64,000 nt of DNA from an uncultured Clostridia bacterium (GTDB taxonomy: Bacteria; Bacillota; Clostridia; Lachnospirales; CAG-274), in contig CALWOZ010000003.1 in assembly GCA_944383305.1 (NCBI GenBank), positions 1 to 64,000 on the forward strand, in the 5' to 3' direction. Positions 55,789 to 62,770 of this stretch are shown here, in pieces. Below the pieces are notes generated by a model. It had not been told where the DNA came from, searched no databases, and was given only the letters and a program-made list of their open reading frames with translations. A program made the translations under genes and the position numbers. Position 1 is the stretch's first letter. Every line of letters begins with the position of its first letter.

Positions 55789-56994
55789 CTAATTTGTAGT
55801 AGGGAGAAACTTAACTTTAATATTTTTTAGTTCTCCATTTCTAATAAATTTTAACTTAACGGTGTCACCAACTTTATACTTTTTAATTTCTTCTACTAAT
55901 TGAGAAGAACTAAGTATAGGTACATCATTTATACTTGTGATAATATCACCTGATTTAAGCCCTGCTTTGTCTGCAGAACCATTTTGTACAACTTCTATGA
56001 CTAAAGCACCAACAGAGATATCTTGATTACCTACGTTTGAATTATTCACATCAGTAACAGTAACTCCTAAAGAAGTTGGATTTAAATTGCTCATTATATC
56101 TTCAATAATAGGCATTGCTACGCTTGAACCTATTGTATAAGCAATATTTTCAACATTATTATCGGCAATTTTTGCAGTATTTATACCTATAACTTCACCT
56201 TTTAAGTTAATTAATGCACCACCACTATTACCAGGGTTTATAGCAGCAGTAGTTTGTAAAACATTTAACTGTTTATTGTCAGTAACTATGTCAGTAGAGG
56301 TTGAACTTATCATACCAAATGTTGAAGTGATACCTTCACCTAAAGTATTTCCAATAGCTATAACATAGTCACCTACCATAACATCTGTTGAATTAGCAAA
56401 GTTTGCTACACGAATATTATTTATATCTTGACTATCTAAATTATCATAACTAATAGATAAGACAGCTAAATCTGAATTTGCATCTTTACCTACAAGCTTA
56501 GCTTGAACAGGTTGGTTGTCATCTATAGCTATTCCTATTGTACTAGCATTTTCTATAACGTGATAGTTAGTAACGATAAATATGTCTGTTGAGGTTTTAT
56601 GAAAGATAATACCAGAACCGGCTCCTTCATATTGTGTAGCACCTCTAAACCAATCTACATCATTTGTTAAGGTTGTTATACTAACAATAGATGGTTTTAC
56701 ATTTTCTATTATAGTTTTTACTAAATCATTAGAGGTTTCTATAACATTGTTTTCCTCTGCTGAAGCTTGTATTATACTATCATTAGCATAATTAGGGATA
56801 ATTATGTTTTTACAAAATACATAAGTAAAGCTAATAGCTAATCCTAATATTAAACAAAAAGCAACTGAACATACATATATAAAAAATTTTTTAAAAATTT
56901 TTGATATTTTATTTTGTTTTTTAATTTCTTCTTTATAAAATGTATGGGTTTTGTTATTGCTATTATTCTCTACTAGATTATTATTATCATTCAT
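55789..56994 (-). CDS. HtrA/DegP-type membrane serine protease (second copy)
   Basis: The 401-residue protein has a cytoplasmic start, one membrane helix (about residues 36-60), a trypsin-like domain with His in TNYHVIENA, Asp in NSDLAVL and Ser in GNSGGAL, and one PDZ domain (about 310-400, KAGLKSGDIITSINDVPI). It degrades or refolds damaged proteins at the outer face of the membrane. It is a diverged paralog of the gene 103 bases upstream. GGAGG lies 7 bases before the ATG. Confidence 0.92.
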   Translation of the reverse strand: MNDNNNLVENNSNNKTHTFYKEEIKKQNKISKIFKKFFIYVCSVAFCLILGLAISFTYVFCKNIIIPNYANDSIIQASAEENNVIETSNDLVKTIIENVKPSIVSITTLTNDVDWFRGATQYEGAGSGIIFHKTSTDIFIVTNYHVIENASTIGIAIDDNQPVQAKLVGKDANSDLAVLSISYDNLDSQDINNIRVANFANSTDVMVGDYVIAIGNTLGEGITSTFGMISSTSTDIVTDNKQLNVLQTTAAINPGNSGGALINLKGEVIGINTAKIADNNVENIAYTIGSSVAMPIIEDIMSNLNPTSLGVTVTDVNNSNVGNQDISVGALVIEVVQNGSADKAGLKSGDIITSINDVPILSSSQLVEEIKKYKVGDTVKLKFIRNGELKNIKVKFLPTTN

Positions 56995-57096
56995 AATATG
57001 TCCTCCCTATATATATAATAAATCAAATAAATGAATAAATTATGAATTAAATGTTAACAATTTAAAATTATTTTTTAACTTATTTAAAATTATTTT

Positions 57097-58485
57097 TTAA
57101 AAAGAAGTATTAGAAGGTGTTAATGTTACATTTAAAGTCATTTTTTGAGCACCATTTCTAATAATATCAAATGATACAGTGTCATTTGCCTTACAATTGT
57201 TTATAGCAACAGAAAGATCATCTACACTTTTTATTGTTTGTCCATTAAAGCTTACAATTATATCTCCAGCTTGAAGCCCTGCTCTTTGTGCATTACTGTC
57301 TTCCTCTACTTCTACTACTATAACTCCATCTGTATTTAAGCCATATATATATTTAACATTTTCTGTTATAGTTTTTCCCATTATACCAAAATATGGTCTT
57401 TCTACATATCCATTATTTATAATTTGGTCTACGATATCTATGGCTATATTAGAAGGAATAGCATATCCAATTCCTTCTATGGCAGAACTAGATAATTTAG
57501 CTGTGTTTATACCTACAACTTGACCATCTGTGTTCATTAATGCTCCACCGCTATTACCAGGATTTATAGCTGCATCTGTTTGTAACACAGTAAGATTTTT
57601 ACCGTCTATATTTATTTGTTTATTCTGAGCACTTATCATACCTTGAGTCATTGTTTTGCCCCTACCTAGAGCATTACCTATTGGGAAAACAAAATCTCCT
57701 ACCTCAACTGTATCCGAATCTGCAAATTCAGCAACTGTAATGTTTTCTATACCAGCTTTATTCATATCCTGCTTGCTTACACTAAGGACAGCTAAATCTG
57801 AACTTGGGTCTGTACCGATAAAATTAGCTTCTATTTGTTCTTCCCCTGTGACAGATATTGTAACATATTGAGCTCCTTCTATAACGTGATTATTTGTTAT
57901 AATATAAACTTTATCTCCATCTACTTTATAAATAATTCCTGAGCCAGAACCTAAATCTTGTAGCTGGCTAGAGAAAAATCCACTAGCAGCCTTTGTAGAT
58001 ATATTTACAACCGAATCCCCTACTTCTTTAAAAATAGAAGACGCACTAGCTGAGGTAAGCATAATATTTTCTTTTGAACTTGCCTCTGTTATTTCAGGAA
58101 CTTGAAATTTAAAACTAGACTGTTCTTGTTTAGAAATAACATTTTTTGATATTATAGCACCGGCTCCTACACCTACACCTAAAAATACACAACAAGATGC
58201 AACTGCACCGGATTTTAAAAATACTTTAGTTACTTTTTTTCTTCTTTGTCTATTTTTTTCTTTTTTCTCAAGCCTTTCTTTAATCATTAAGGCTTTCATT
58301 TCTTCTTTTTGAATATCTTCTAATGTTTTTTCTTGATTATTTTCTAAATATATTTTTTCTACACTTTGTTGATTATTATCTAAATTTTCATCTATTATAT
58401 CCGCTCCATTAGATATATTAGTATCCTCAACTGTATAATTTTCATTGTTATCTATATTATTAATTTTATCTTTATCTGTACTCAT
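57097..58485 (-). CDS. HtrA/DegP-type membrane serine protease (first copy)
   Basis: The 462-residue protein has a long acidic cytoplasmic N terminus (about 100 residues, rich in Asp, Glu, Asn and Lys) and a membrane helix (about 105-130). The protease domain has His in TNNHVIEGA, Asp in SSDLAVL and Ser in GNSGGAL, and a PDZ domain follows (QRAGLQAGDIIVSFNGQTI). ATG 58485 is preferred to a TTG 15 bases upstream that overlaps GGAGG. The two copies are tandem, about 45% identical over the protease domain by eye, with different cytoplasmic tails. Confidence 0.92.
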   Translation of the reverse strand: MSTDKDKINNIDNNENYTVEDTNISNGADIIDENLDNNQQSVEKIYLENNQEKTLEDIQKEEMKALMIKERLEKKEKNRQRRKKVTKVFLKSGAVASCCVFLGVGVGAGAIISKNVISKQEQSSFKFQVPEITEASSKENIMLTSASASSIFKEVGDSVVNISTKAASGFFSSQLQDLGSGSGIIYKVDGDKVYIITNNHVIEGAQYVTISVTGEEQIEANFIGTDPSSDLAVLSVSKQDMNKAGIENITVAEFADSDTVEVGDFVFPIGNALGRGKTMTQGMISAQNKQINIDGKNLTVLQTDAAINPGNSGGALMNTDGQVVGINTAKLSSSAIEGIGYAIPSNIAIDIVDQIINNGYVERPYFGIMGKTITENVKYIYGLNTDGVIVVEVEEDSNAQRAGLQAGDIIVSFNGQTIKSVDDLSVAINNCKANDTVSFDIIRNGAQKMTLNVTLTPSNTSF

Positions 58486-58500
58486 AATTATTACCTCCAA

Positions 58501-58859
58501 AATCTATTTGCTAATTTATATTATTATTATATATACATAATTTGAATAAAATATTAATAATATGTAAACAATTGTAATAAATTTTAAAATCCCTATATAT
58601 AATGATAACATTTGTAAAAATAGACTTTTGTAAATAACTATTATTTTAATAAAAATTAAGGTATATGTATAAATAATATATATTGTAATATAAAAATATA
58701 CTATTTAAAATCTTTTAATATTATTAGGAAATAGACTTCTATATCCTTTTATATAGATAATACTTAAACTAAAATTAAAGTACAAAGATACCCCTTTTAT
58801 ATAAAGTTTATATATTATTCATAAATATATTAGATTAAAATTATCTATAATAAGTAATA
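58501..58859. other. A/T-rich intergenic region, promoter side of the HtrA gene
   Basis: No reading frame, repeat or stable hairpin is recognised. It must hold the promoter for the minus-strand HtrA gene, but no convincing -35/-10 pair stands out in the A/T-rich background. Confidence 0.5.
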
Positions 58860-59115
58860 CTTGGCTTATGGCTAAAGGCATATTAAAATAATTTATACTT
58901 TTATATTTTTATAATATATAAACTTAATATCATTGTTCTATGGTTATATTTTTTATAATTGATTTTTTATACTATTCTATTATCTTTTTATTTCTTACTA
59001 TATTTATACCTCTTTTTTAGTATAATTTTCTTAATATTTTCCTATATATTAGTGTAACTTATTTTCAATTTTACTTTATATGTGCTATTTTTGATATTTC
59101 CTTGTATTTTAATAA
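58860..59115 (-). pseudogene. scar of an IS200-type element
   Basis: CTAAAGGCATATTAAAA near 58873 matches the low end of the intact IS200 copy (13026-13042), including the imperfect TATGGC-TAAA-GGCATA stem. The stretch at 58945-59005 aligns with the tnpA 3' part of the other copies (about 13163-13225). The stretch at 59020-59110 aligns with the tnpA 5' part (about 13425-13525). The middle is deleted. No coding capacity remains. The alignment is by eye and imperfect, but runs in order and on the same strand. Confidence 0.6.
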
Positions 59116-59307
59116 TCCTTAATCTATATTTATCTTACAACACAAAATTTTTAAAACTATATATCAACATACCATATTTTATATATAATTTGACACAAGG
59201 TATGAAAATAAACAACTATTCCTATTATTCTTATTTGATAATGTGGTAATTTTATAAATTCCTTATTGCAATTTTATTTATTTTGACACTTTGCGCAAAA
59301 AAAATTA

Positions 59308-59342
59308 ATTGCAATAGGATTAAAACAAAAGTAAGTTTATAA
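59308..59342 (+). repeat. 35-bp dispersed repeat, copy B
   Basis: Identical over 35 bases to the minus strand at 35453-35419, with weaker similarity for about 25 bases before it (both have TTTTGAxAxTTTGxGC). As with copy A, an intrinsic terminator follows (41 bases downstream in the element's direction). The two copies are therefore [element]-[terminator] units in opposite orientation. Confidence 0.8.
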
Positions 59343-59382
59343 ATTTTATCTCAAACCATAGCTTAATTGAAATTAATAATAA

Positions 59383-59410
59383 AAAAAGGTTAGAATAATC
59401 TAACCTTTTT
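59383..59410. terminator. bidirectional terminator at the end of the riboswitch RNA
   Basis: Arms 59383-59394 and 59399-59410 form a 12-base-pair stem AAAAAGGTTAGA/TCTAACCTTTTT around ATAA, with T-runs on either strand. On the minus strand it ends the c-di-GMP-controlled RNA; on the plus strand it follows repeat copy B. Confidence 0.88.
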
Positions 59411-59566
59411 TGTTTTCCGCTCATATTACCCTTAAATATATTAACAAGTGTAATTATATATTATTATCCCCCAACAATAATATATAATATATTAATACTT
59501 CCCCAAATAAGTATTAACAAATAAAACACTTTTTATCCCCAAAAAGTAGTTTTAAATCTTTTTTAC
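59411..59566 (-). ncRNA. putative c-di-GMP-gated small RNA with three G-rich-loop hairpins
   Basis: Reading on the minus strand after the riboswitch terminator, three perfect hairpins follow one another. Hairpin 1 is 59547-59528 (7 bp, loop GGGGAT). Hairpin 2 is 59517-59492 (9 bp, loop ATTTGGGG). Hairpin 3 is 59488-59453 (13 bp, loop GTTGGGGGAT). All stems are A/T only, while all loops present four or five G followed by A, so the G runs are held unpaired. No credible reading frame exists. GGA in a hairpin loop is the recognition element of CsrA/RsmA, so a sponge RNA is one possible role. The existence of the RNA is inferred. Confidence 0.6.
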
Positions 59567-59603
59567 GAAAAAAAGAGCTCTGTTTTGGCTACCATACAGA
59601 ACT
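59567..59603 (-). terminator. intrinsic terminator downstream of the c-di-GMP riboswitch
   Basis: AGTTCTGT (59603-59596) pairs with ACAGAGCT (59583-59576), with an inner TGG-TAG-CCA, followed on the minus strand by C and seven T. It lies about 70 nt after the aptamer and before the G-loop hairpins. It is the natural expression platform by which ligand binding could set read-through. Confidence 0.85.
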
Positions 59604-59671
59604 TGTTAATAAATATGAAATATTAATACTATATCATTGTCATAATCTTAATATTATATATTATAAATAAG

Positions 59672-59756
59672 TTTGGTAACCCAGCCATCATATGTAAAAC
59701 ATTTAGACCTGTGGCTTTGCGTCCTTATTTTTCAATAAGTTTGCCTTTTTTCAATT
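59672..59756 (-). ncRNA. cyclic-di-GMP-I riboswitch (GEMM-I)
   Basis: The minus strand carries the conserved GEMM-I blocks in order: GGCAAAC (59745-59739), a stem TTATT-GAAA-AATAA with the GAAA tetraloop, GGACGCAAAGCC (59724-59713), AGGTCTAAA (59710-59702), a variable arm, and ATGGCTGGGTTACC (59688-59675). These match the c-di-GMP aptamer of Vibrio Vc2 type, including the tetraloop and its receptor side. It senses the second messenger that controls motility, adhesion and toxin genes in clostridia. No protein gene lies downstream on this strand for 900 bases. Confidence 0.93.
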
Positions 59757-59773
59757 TATTTTAAAAACTACAA

Positions 59774-59811
59774 AATAATAGTGTAGCTGATATCTTAACT
59801 ACACTATTATT
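59774..59811 (-). terminator. terminator of the metNIQ operon
   Basis: A perfect 13-base-pair stem (59774-59786 with 59799-59811) around a 12-base loop, followed on the minus strand by TTTTG and then TTTTT. It lies 100 bases beyond the metQ stop and directly upstream of the riboswitch, so the riboswitch RNA should have its own promoter or depend on leak-through. Confidence 0.8.
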
Positions 59812-59913
59812 CTATCACACTAACATATATTAGTCAATATACGTTTTAACAATTTTTTACTAATATTATTACAAAAATTATACATTTTAAACAAATATTT
59901 CTATAAATTTATA

Positions 59914-60768
59914 TTAAAAAGCTGGAACTACAGCCCCTTGATATTTTTCTTCTATAAAAGTTTTTACTTCTTCACTTGTTAAAGCTTTATATAATGCTTG
60001 TATTTCTGGTTTTGTTTCATTGCCTTCTTTAACAACTAATATATTAGCAAAAGGAGAATCACTTCCTTCTATTGCTATTGCGTCTACCATAGGATTAAAT
60101 CCTGCTTCTAAAGCATAGTTTGTGTTTATAACAGCTATTTTTACATCATCTAAAGCTCTTGGAAGTGCTGCTGCGTCCATTTCTACAATTTCAAGGTTTT
60201 TAGTATTTTCTTCTATATCAAATATAGTAGCTTTATCGCCAACACCTTCTTTTAATTTTATAACACCATTACTTTCTAAAAGAAGTAATGCTCTAGCACC
60301 ATTTGTTGCATCATTAGGTACTGCAACTTTATCTCCATCTACTAATTCATCTAAAGATTTTATACTTTTAGAATAAATCCCCATTGGTTCTGTATGTACT
60401 GGTCCAACAGAAACAAGTTTTTCTCCTGTTTCTTCAATATAATTATTTAAGTAAGACGTATGTTGAAAGAAATTAGCATCTATTTCTTCAGATGTCAAAC
60501 TTGGGTTTAATACAGTATATTCAGAAAACTCTTTTACATTAAGTGTAATTCCCTCAGAAGCTAAATTATCTACTACTTCATTTAATATTTCTGCGTGTGG
60601 AACACTTGTCGCTCCAACTGTAATAGTCACTCCTTGTTCGGTGTTAGTGCTTTCTGAGCTAGATTGAGTGTTATCTGTTGATTGTCCACTTTCATTTGTA
60701 GAACTACAAGCTGTAAGTCCAAAACAAAGTGTTAAAGCTAATAAAGATGTTGTTAATAGTTTTTTCAT
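59914..60768 (-). CDS. metQ: methionine ABC transporter binding lipoprotein
   Basis: The 284-residue lipoprotein has a signal peptide with lipobox LTAC (Cys21), a Ser/Thr-rich tether and a NlpA/MetQ-type domain. Family blocks are VGATSVPHAEILNEVVDNL, DANFFQHTSYLNNYIEETGE and DKVAVPNDATNGARALLLLE. It delivers methionine to MetN/MetI. It lies 61 bases after metI. Methionine as substrate is by family; related NlpA proteins carry other amino acids. Confidence 0.92.
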   Translation of the reverse strand: MKKLLTTSLLALTLCFGLTACSSTNESGQSTDNTQSSSESTNTEQGVTITVGATSVPHAEILNEVVDNLASEGITLNVKEFSEYTVLNPSLTSEEIDANFFQHTSYLNNYIEETGEKLVSVGPVHTEPMGIYSKSIKSLDELVDGDKVAVPNDATNGARALLLLESNGVIKLKEGVGDKATIFDIEENTKNLEIVEMDAAALPRALDDVKIAVINTNYALEAGFNPMVDAIAIEGSDSPFANILVVKEGNETKPEIQALYKALTSEEVKTFIEEKYQGAVVPAF

Positions 60769-60829
60769 AATACATTACCTCTTTTCTTTTTAATATATAT
60801 TTAAACTTATTAAATTTTTATTAATAAGT

Positions 60830-61501
60830 TTATTTTTTGTTTAATCTTTTACATAAAATATTACCTATTGTTTGTACTATTTGGACTAATATAACCATTA
60901 GTACAACACTTATTATTAATATGTCATCTCTATATCTTTGGTATCCATACGTAATAGCAATACTCCCAAGTCCACCTCCGCCGATAGTCCCTGCCATAGC
61001 TGAATATCCTATTATACTTATAATTGTAGTAGTAATAGTAGAAATAATAGATGATATACTTTCAGGTATTAATACTTTATATATTATTTGCCATTCACTA
61101 GCTCCCATAGATATAGATGCTTCTACTACACCTTTGTCTATTTCTTTTAAACAGCTTTCAATCATTCTTGCTACAAAGGGTGTGGCTGCTACTGTTAAAG
61201 GTACTATGGCTGCTTTAGAGCCTAAAACTGTTCCTACGATAAATTTTGATAATGGAAATACTGCAATCATTAATATTACAAATGGGATACTTCTTCCAAT
61301 ATTTATTATTACTCCCAAAACTCTATTTATAAATATATTTTCTAATATACCATCTTTTTCTGTTATGTACAAAACAACTCCTATAATTATGCCTAATAAT
61401 ACAGAAAAAAGACTAGAGAAAAATACCATATATAATGTTTCATTAAGAGATGGTAAAACTATTTTTTTAAGTTGCATTAAATATTCAGAATTAATATTCA
61501 T
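60830..61501 (-). CDS. metI: methionine ABC transporter permease
   Basis: The 223-residue protein has five to six membrane helices and the MetI blocks NIGRSIPFVILMIAVFPLSK and the coupling loop EASISMGASEWQIIYKVLIP (EAA motif, about residues 133-152), then YSAMAGTIGGGGLGSIAITY. Its ATG lies inside the end of metN (11-base overlap), so translation is coupled. Confidence 0.94.
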   Translation of the reverse strand: MNINSEYLMQLKKIVLPSLNETLYMVFFSSLFSVLLGIIIGVVLYITEKDGILENIFINRVLGVIINIGRSIPFVILMIAVFPLSKFIVGTVLGSKAAIVPLTVAATPFVARMIESCLKEIDKGVVEASISMGASEWQIIYKVLIPESISSIISTITTTIISIIGYSAMAGTIGGGGLGSIAITYGYQRYRDDILIISVVLMVILVQIVQTIGNILCKRLNKK

Positions 61502-62510
61502 AATCTACCTCCTCTACTAAAACATTGTTTTCTTTTAAATAATTTATAGCATCTTTTATATTGCTATTTTCTCCTGTTATTTTTATAACAAGTGTACCTA
61601 TTAAAGTGTCATCCATATGTTGTATATTACCTAATAAAATAGATGCTTCTACGTTATACTTTACTATCATTTTAGAAATATACGGTGAAGTGGAATTTTC
61701 TCCTATAAATATTGCTTTTATAACAACCCCTTTACCATCTAATGCCTTTTTATAAATATCATTTTCTAATTTTACATCGACAGAATCAAAAAAGCTTCTT
61801 GCTATTTTAGTTTTTGGATTTATAAATATATCAGATACTAATCCACATTCTGCTATTTTCCCCTCTTCTAATATGGCAACTCTGTTACAAATATGCTTTA
61901 TAACGTCCATTTCGTGAGTTATTATAATAATAGTAATACCTAATTTTTTATTTATATCTTTTAAAAGGCTTAAAATAGACTTTGTAGTTTCTGGGTCTAA
62001 AGCACTTGTGGCTTCGTCACAAACAATAATACTAGGATTATTAGCTATGGCTCTAGCTATACCAACTCTCTGCTTTTGTCCACCAGATAACATAGAAGGA
62101 TACATATTTTTTTTATCATTAAGTCCAACAAGTTCTAAAAGTTCATTTACTCTTTTGTCTATAAAATCTTTTGGTTTATTGTCTATACGCATAGGGAAAG
62201 CTACATTTTCATATATAGTAGAGTTCATTAAAAGATTAAAATGTTGAAACACCATACCAATCTTTTTTCTAGCCTGTCTAAGTTCTTTTTTAGATAGCTT
62301 TATTATCTCTTGACCGTCTATTTTTATGCTTCCACTTGTAGGGGTTTCTAATAGGTTTATACATCTTACAAGAGAACTTTTACCAGCTCCGCTAAGACCA
62401 ATTATTCCAAAAATTTCACCTTTTTCTATATGTAAGTCTATACCTTTTAATGCACTAACTACATTTTCTCCCTCTCCATATGTTTTAACAAGCTGTTCTA
62501 TTAAAACCAT
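61491..62510 (-). CDS. metN: methionine ABC transporter ATPase with NIL domain
   Basis: The 339-residue protein has Walker A GLSGAGKSSL (about residues 38-47), signature LSGGQKQR, Walker B IIVCDEATSALD, and the C-terminal NIL domain (about 265-339) that binds methionine and inhibits transport when the cell is replete. It is the first gene of metN-metI-metQ. Confidence 0.95.
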   Translation of the reverse strand: MVLIEQLVKTYGEGENVVSALKGIDLHIEKGEIFGIIGLSGAGKSSLVRCINLLETPTSGSIKIDGQEIIKLSKKELRQARKKIGMVFQHFNLLMNSTIYENVAFPMRIDNKPKDFIDKRVNELLELVGLNDKKNMYPSMLSGGQKQRVGIARAIANNPSIIVCDEATSALDPETTKSILSLLKDINKKLGITIIIITHEMDVIKHICNRVAILEEGKIAECGLVSDIFINPKTKIARSFFDSVDVKLENDIYKKALDGKGVVIKAIFIGENSTSPYISKMIVKYNVEASILLGNIQHMDDTLIGTLVIKITGENSNIKDAINYLKENNVLVEEVDYEY

Positions 62511-62588
62511 CTTTTCACCTCACTTATTAGACTAAGTTTTTACGTTTAATAGTTATTAAATTTTACTTAAATAAATATTTATTTTTGT

Positions 62589-62616
62589 ATTATATCACTA
62601 TATATATATTTGTCAA
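62589..62616 (-). promoter_or_regulatory. promoter of metNIQ
   Basis: On the minus strand TTGACA (62616-62611) and TATAAT (62594-62589) are both consensus, with 16 bases between. The leader of about 75 nt is too short for a SAM or T-box riboswitch, and none of their motifs is seen. Confidence 0.8.
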
Positions 62617-62675
62617 GTTAAACATAAATTATATTTATTTTTTATTATAAACTAACATTATATATTTTTGTATAA

Positions 62676-62706
62676 TTTTAGAGATAAATAATATTTATCT
62701 CTAAAA
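62676..62706. terminator. terminator of ftsY
   Basis: Arms 62676-62689 and 62693-62706 form a 14-base-pair perfect stem TTTTAGAGATAAAT/ATTTATCTCTAAAA with a three-base loop, about 65 bases beyond the ftsY stop. Its T-run at one end makes it usable in the minus direction. Between it and the stop, ATTGTTTTATTAAA is repeated twice. Confidence 0.75.
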
Positions 62707-62770
62707 TATGACTATATTATTTTATTAAGCTATTGTTTTATTAAACAATTGTTTTATTAAAAACAATACT

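Noticed and set aside
59320-59424. Minus-strand ATG (59424) opening a 35-codon frame at the end of the riboswitch RNA
   Set aside because: The frame runs straight through the intrinsic terminator 59410-59383 and has only a weak AAGGG upstream; a translated product is unlikely.
60837-61520. Plus-strand open frame of 227 codons
   Set aside because: Mirror of the metI membrane protein; hydrophobicity on the opposite strand is a by-product of codon composition.
62511-62590. SAM or T-box riboswitch in front of metNIQ
   Set aside because: The leader between promoter and start codon is only about 75 nt and none of the conserved motifs is present.
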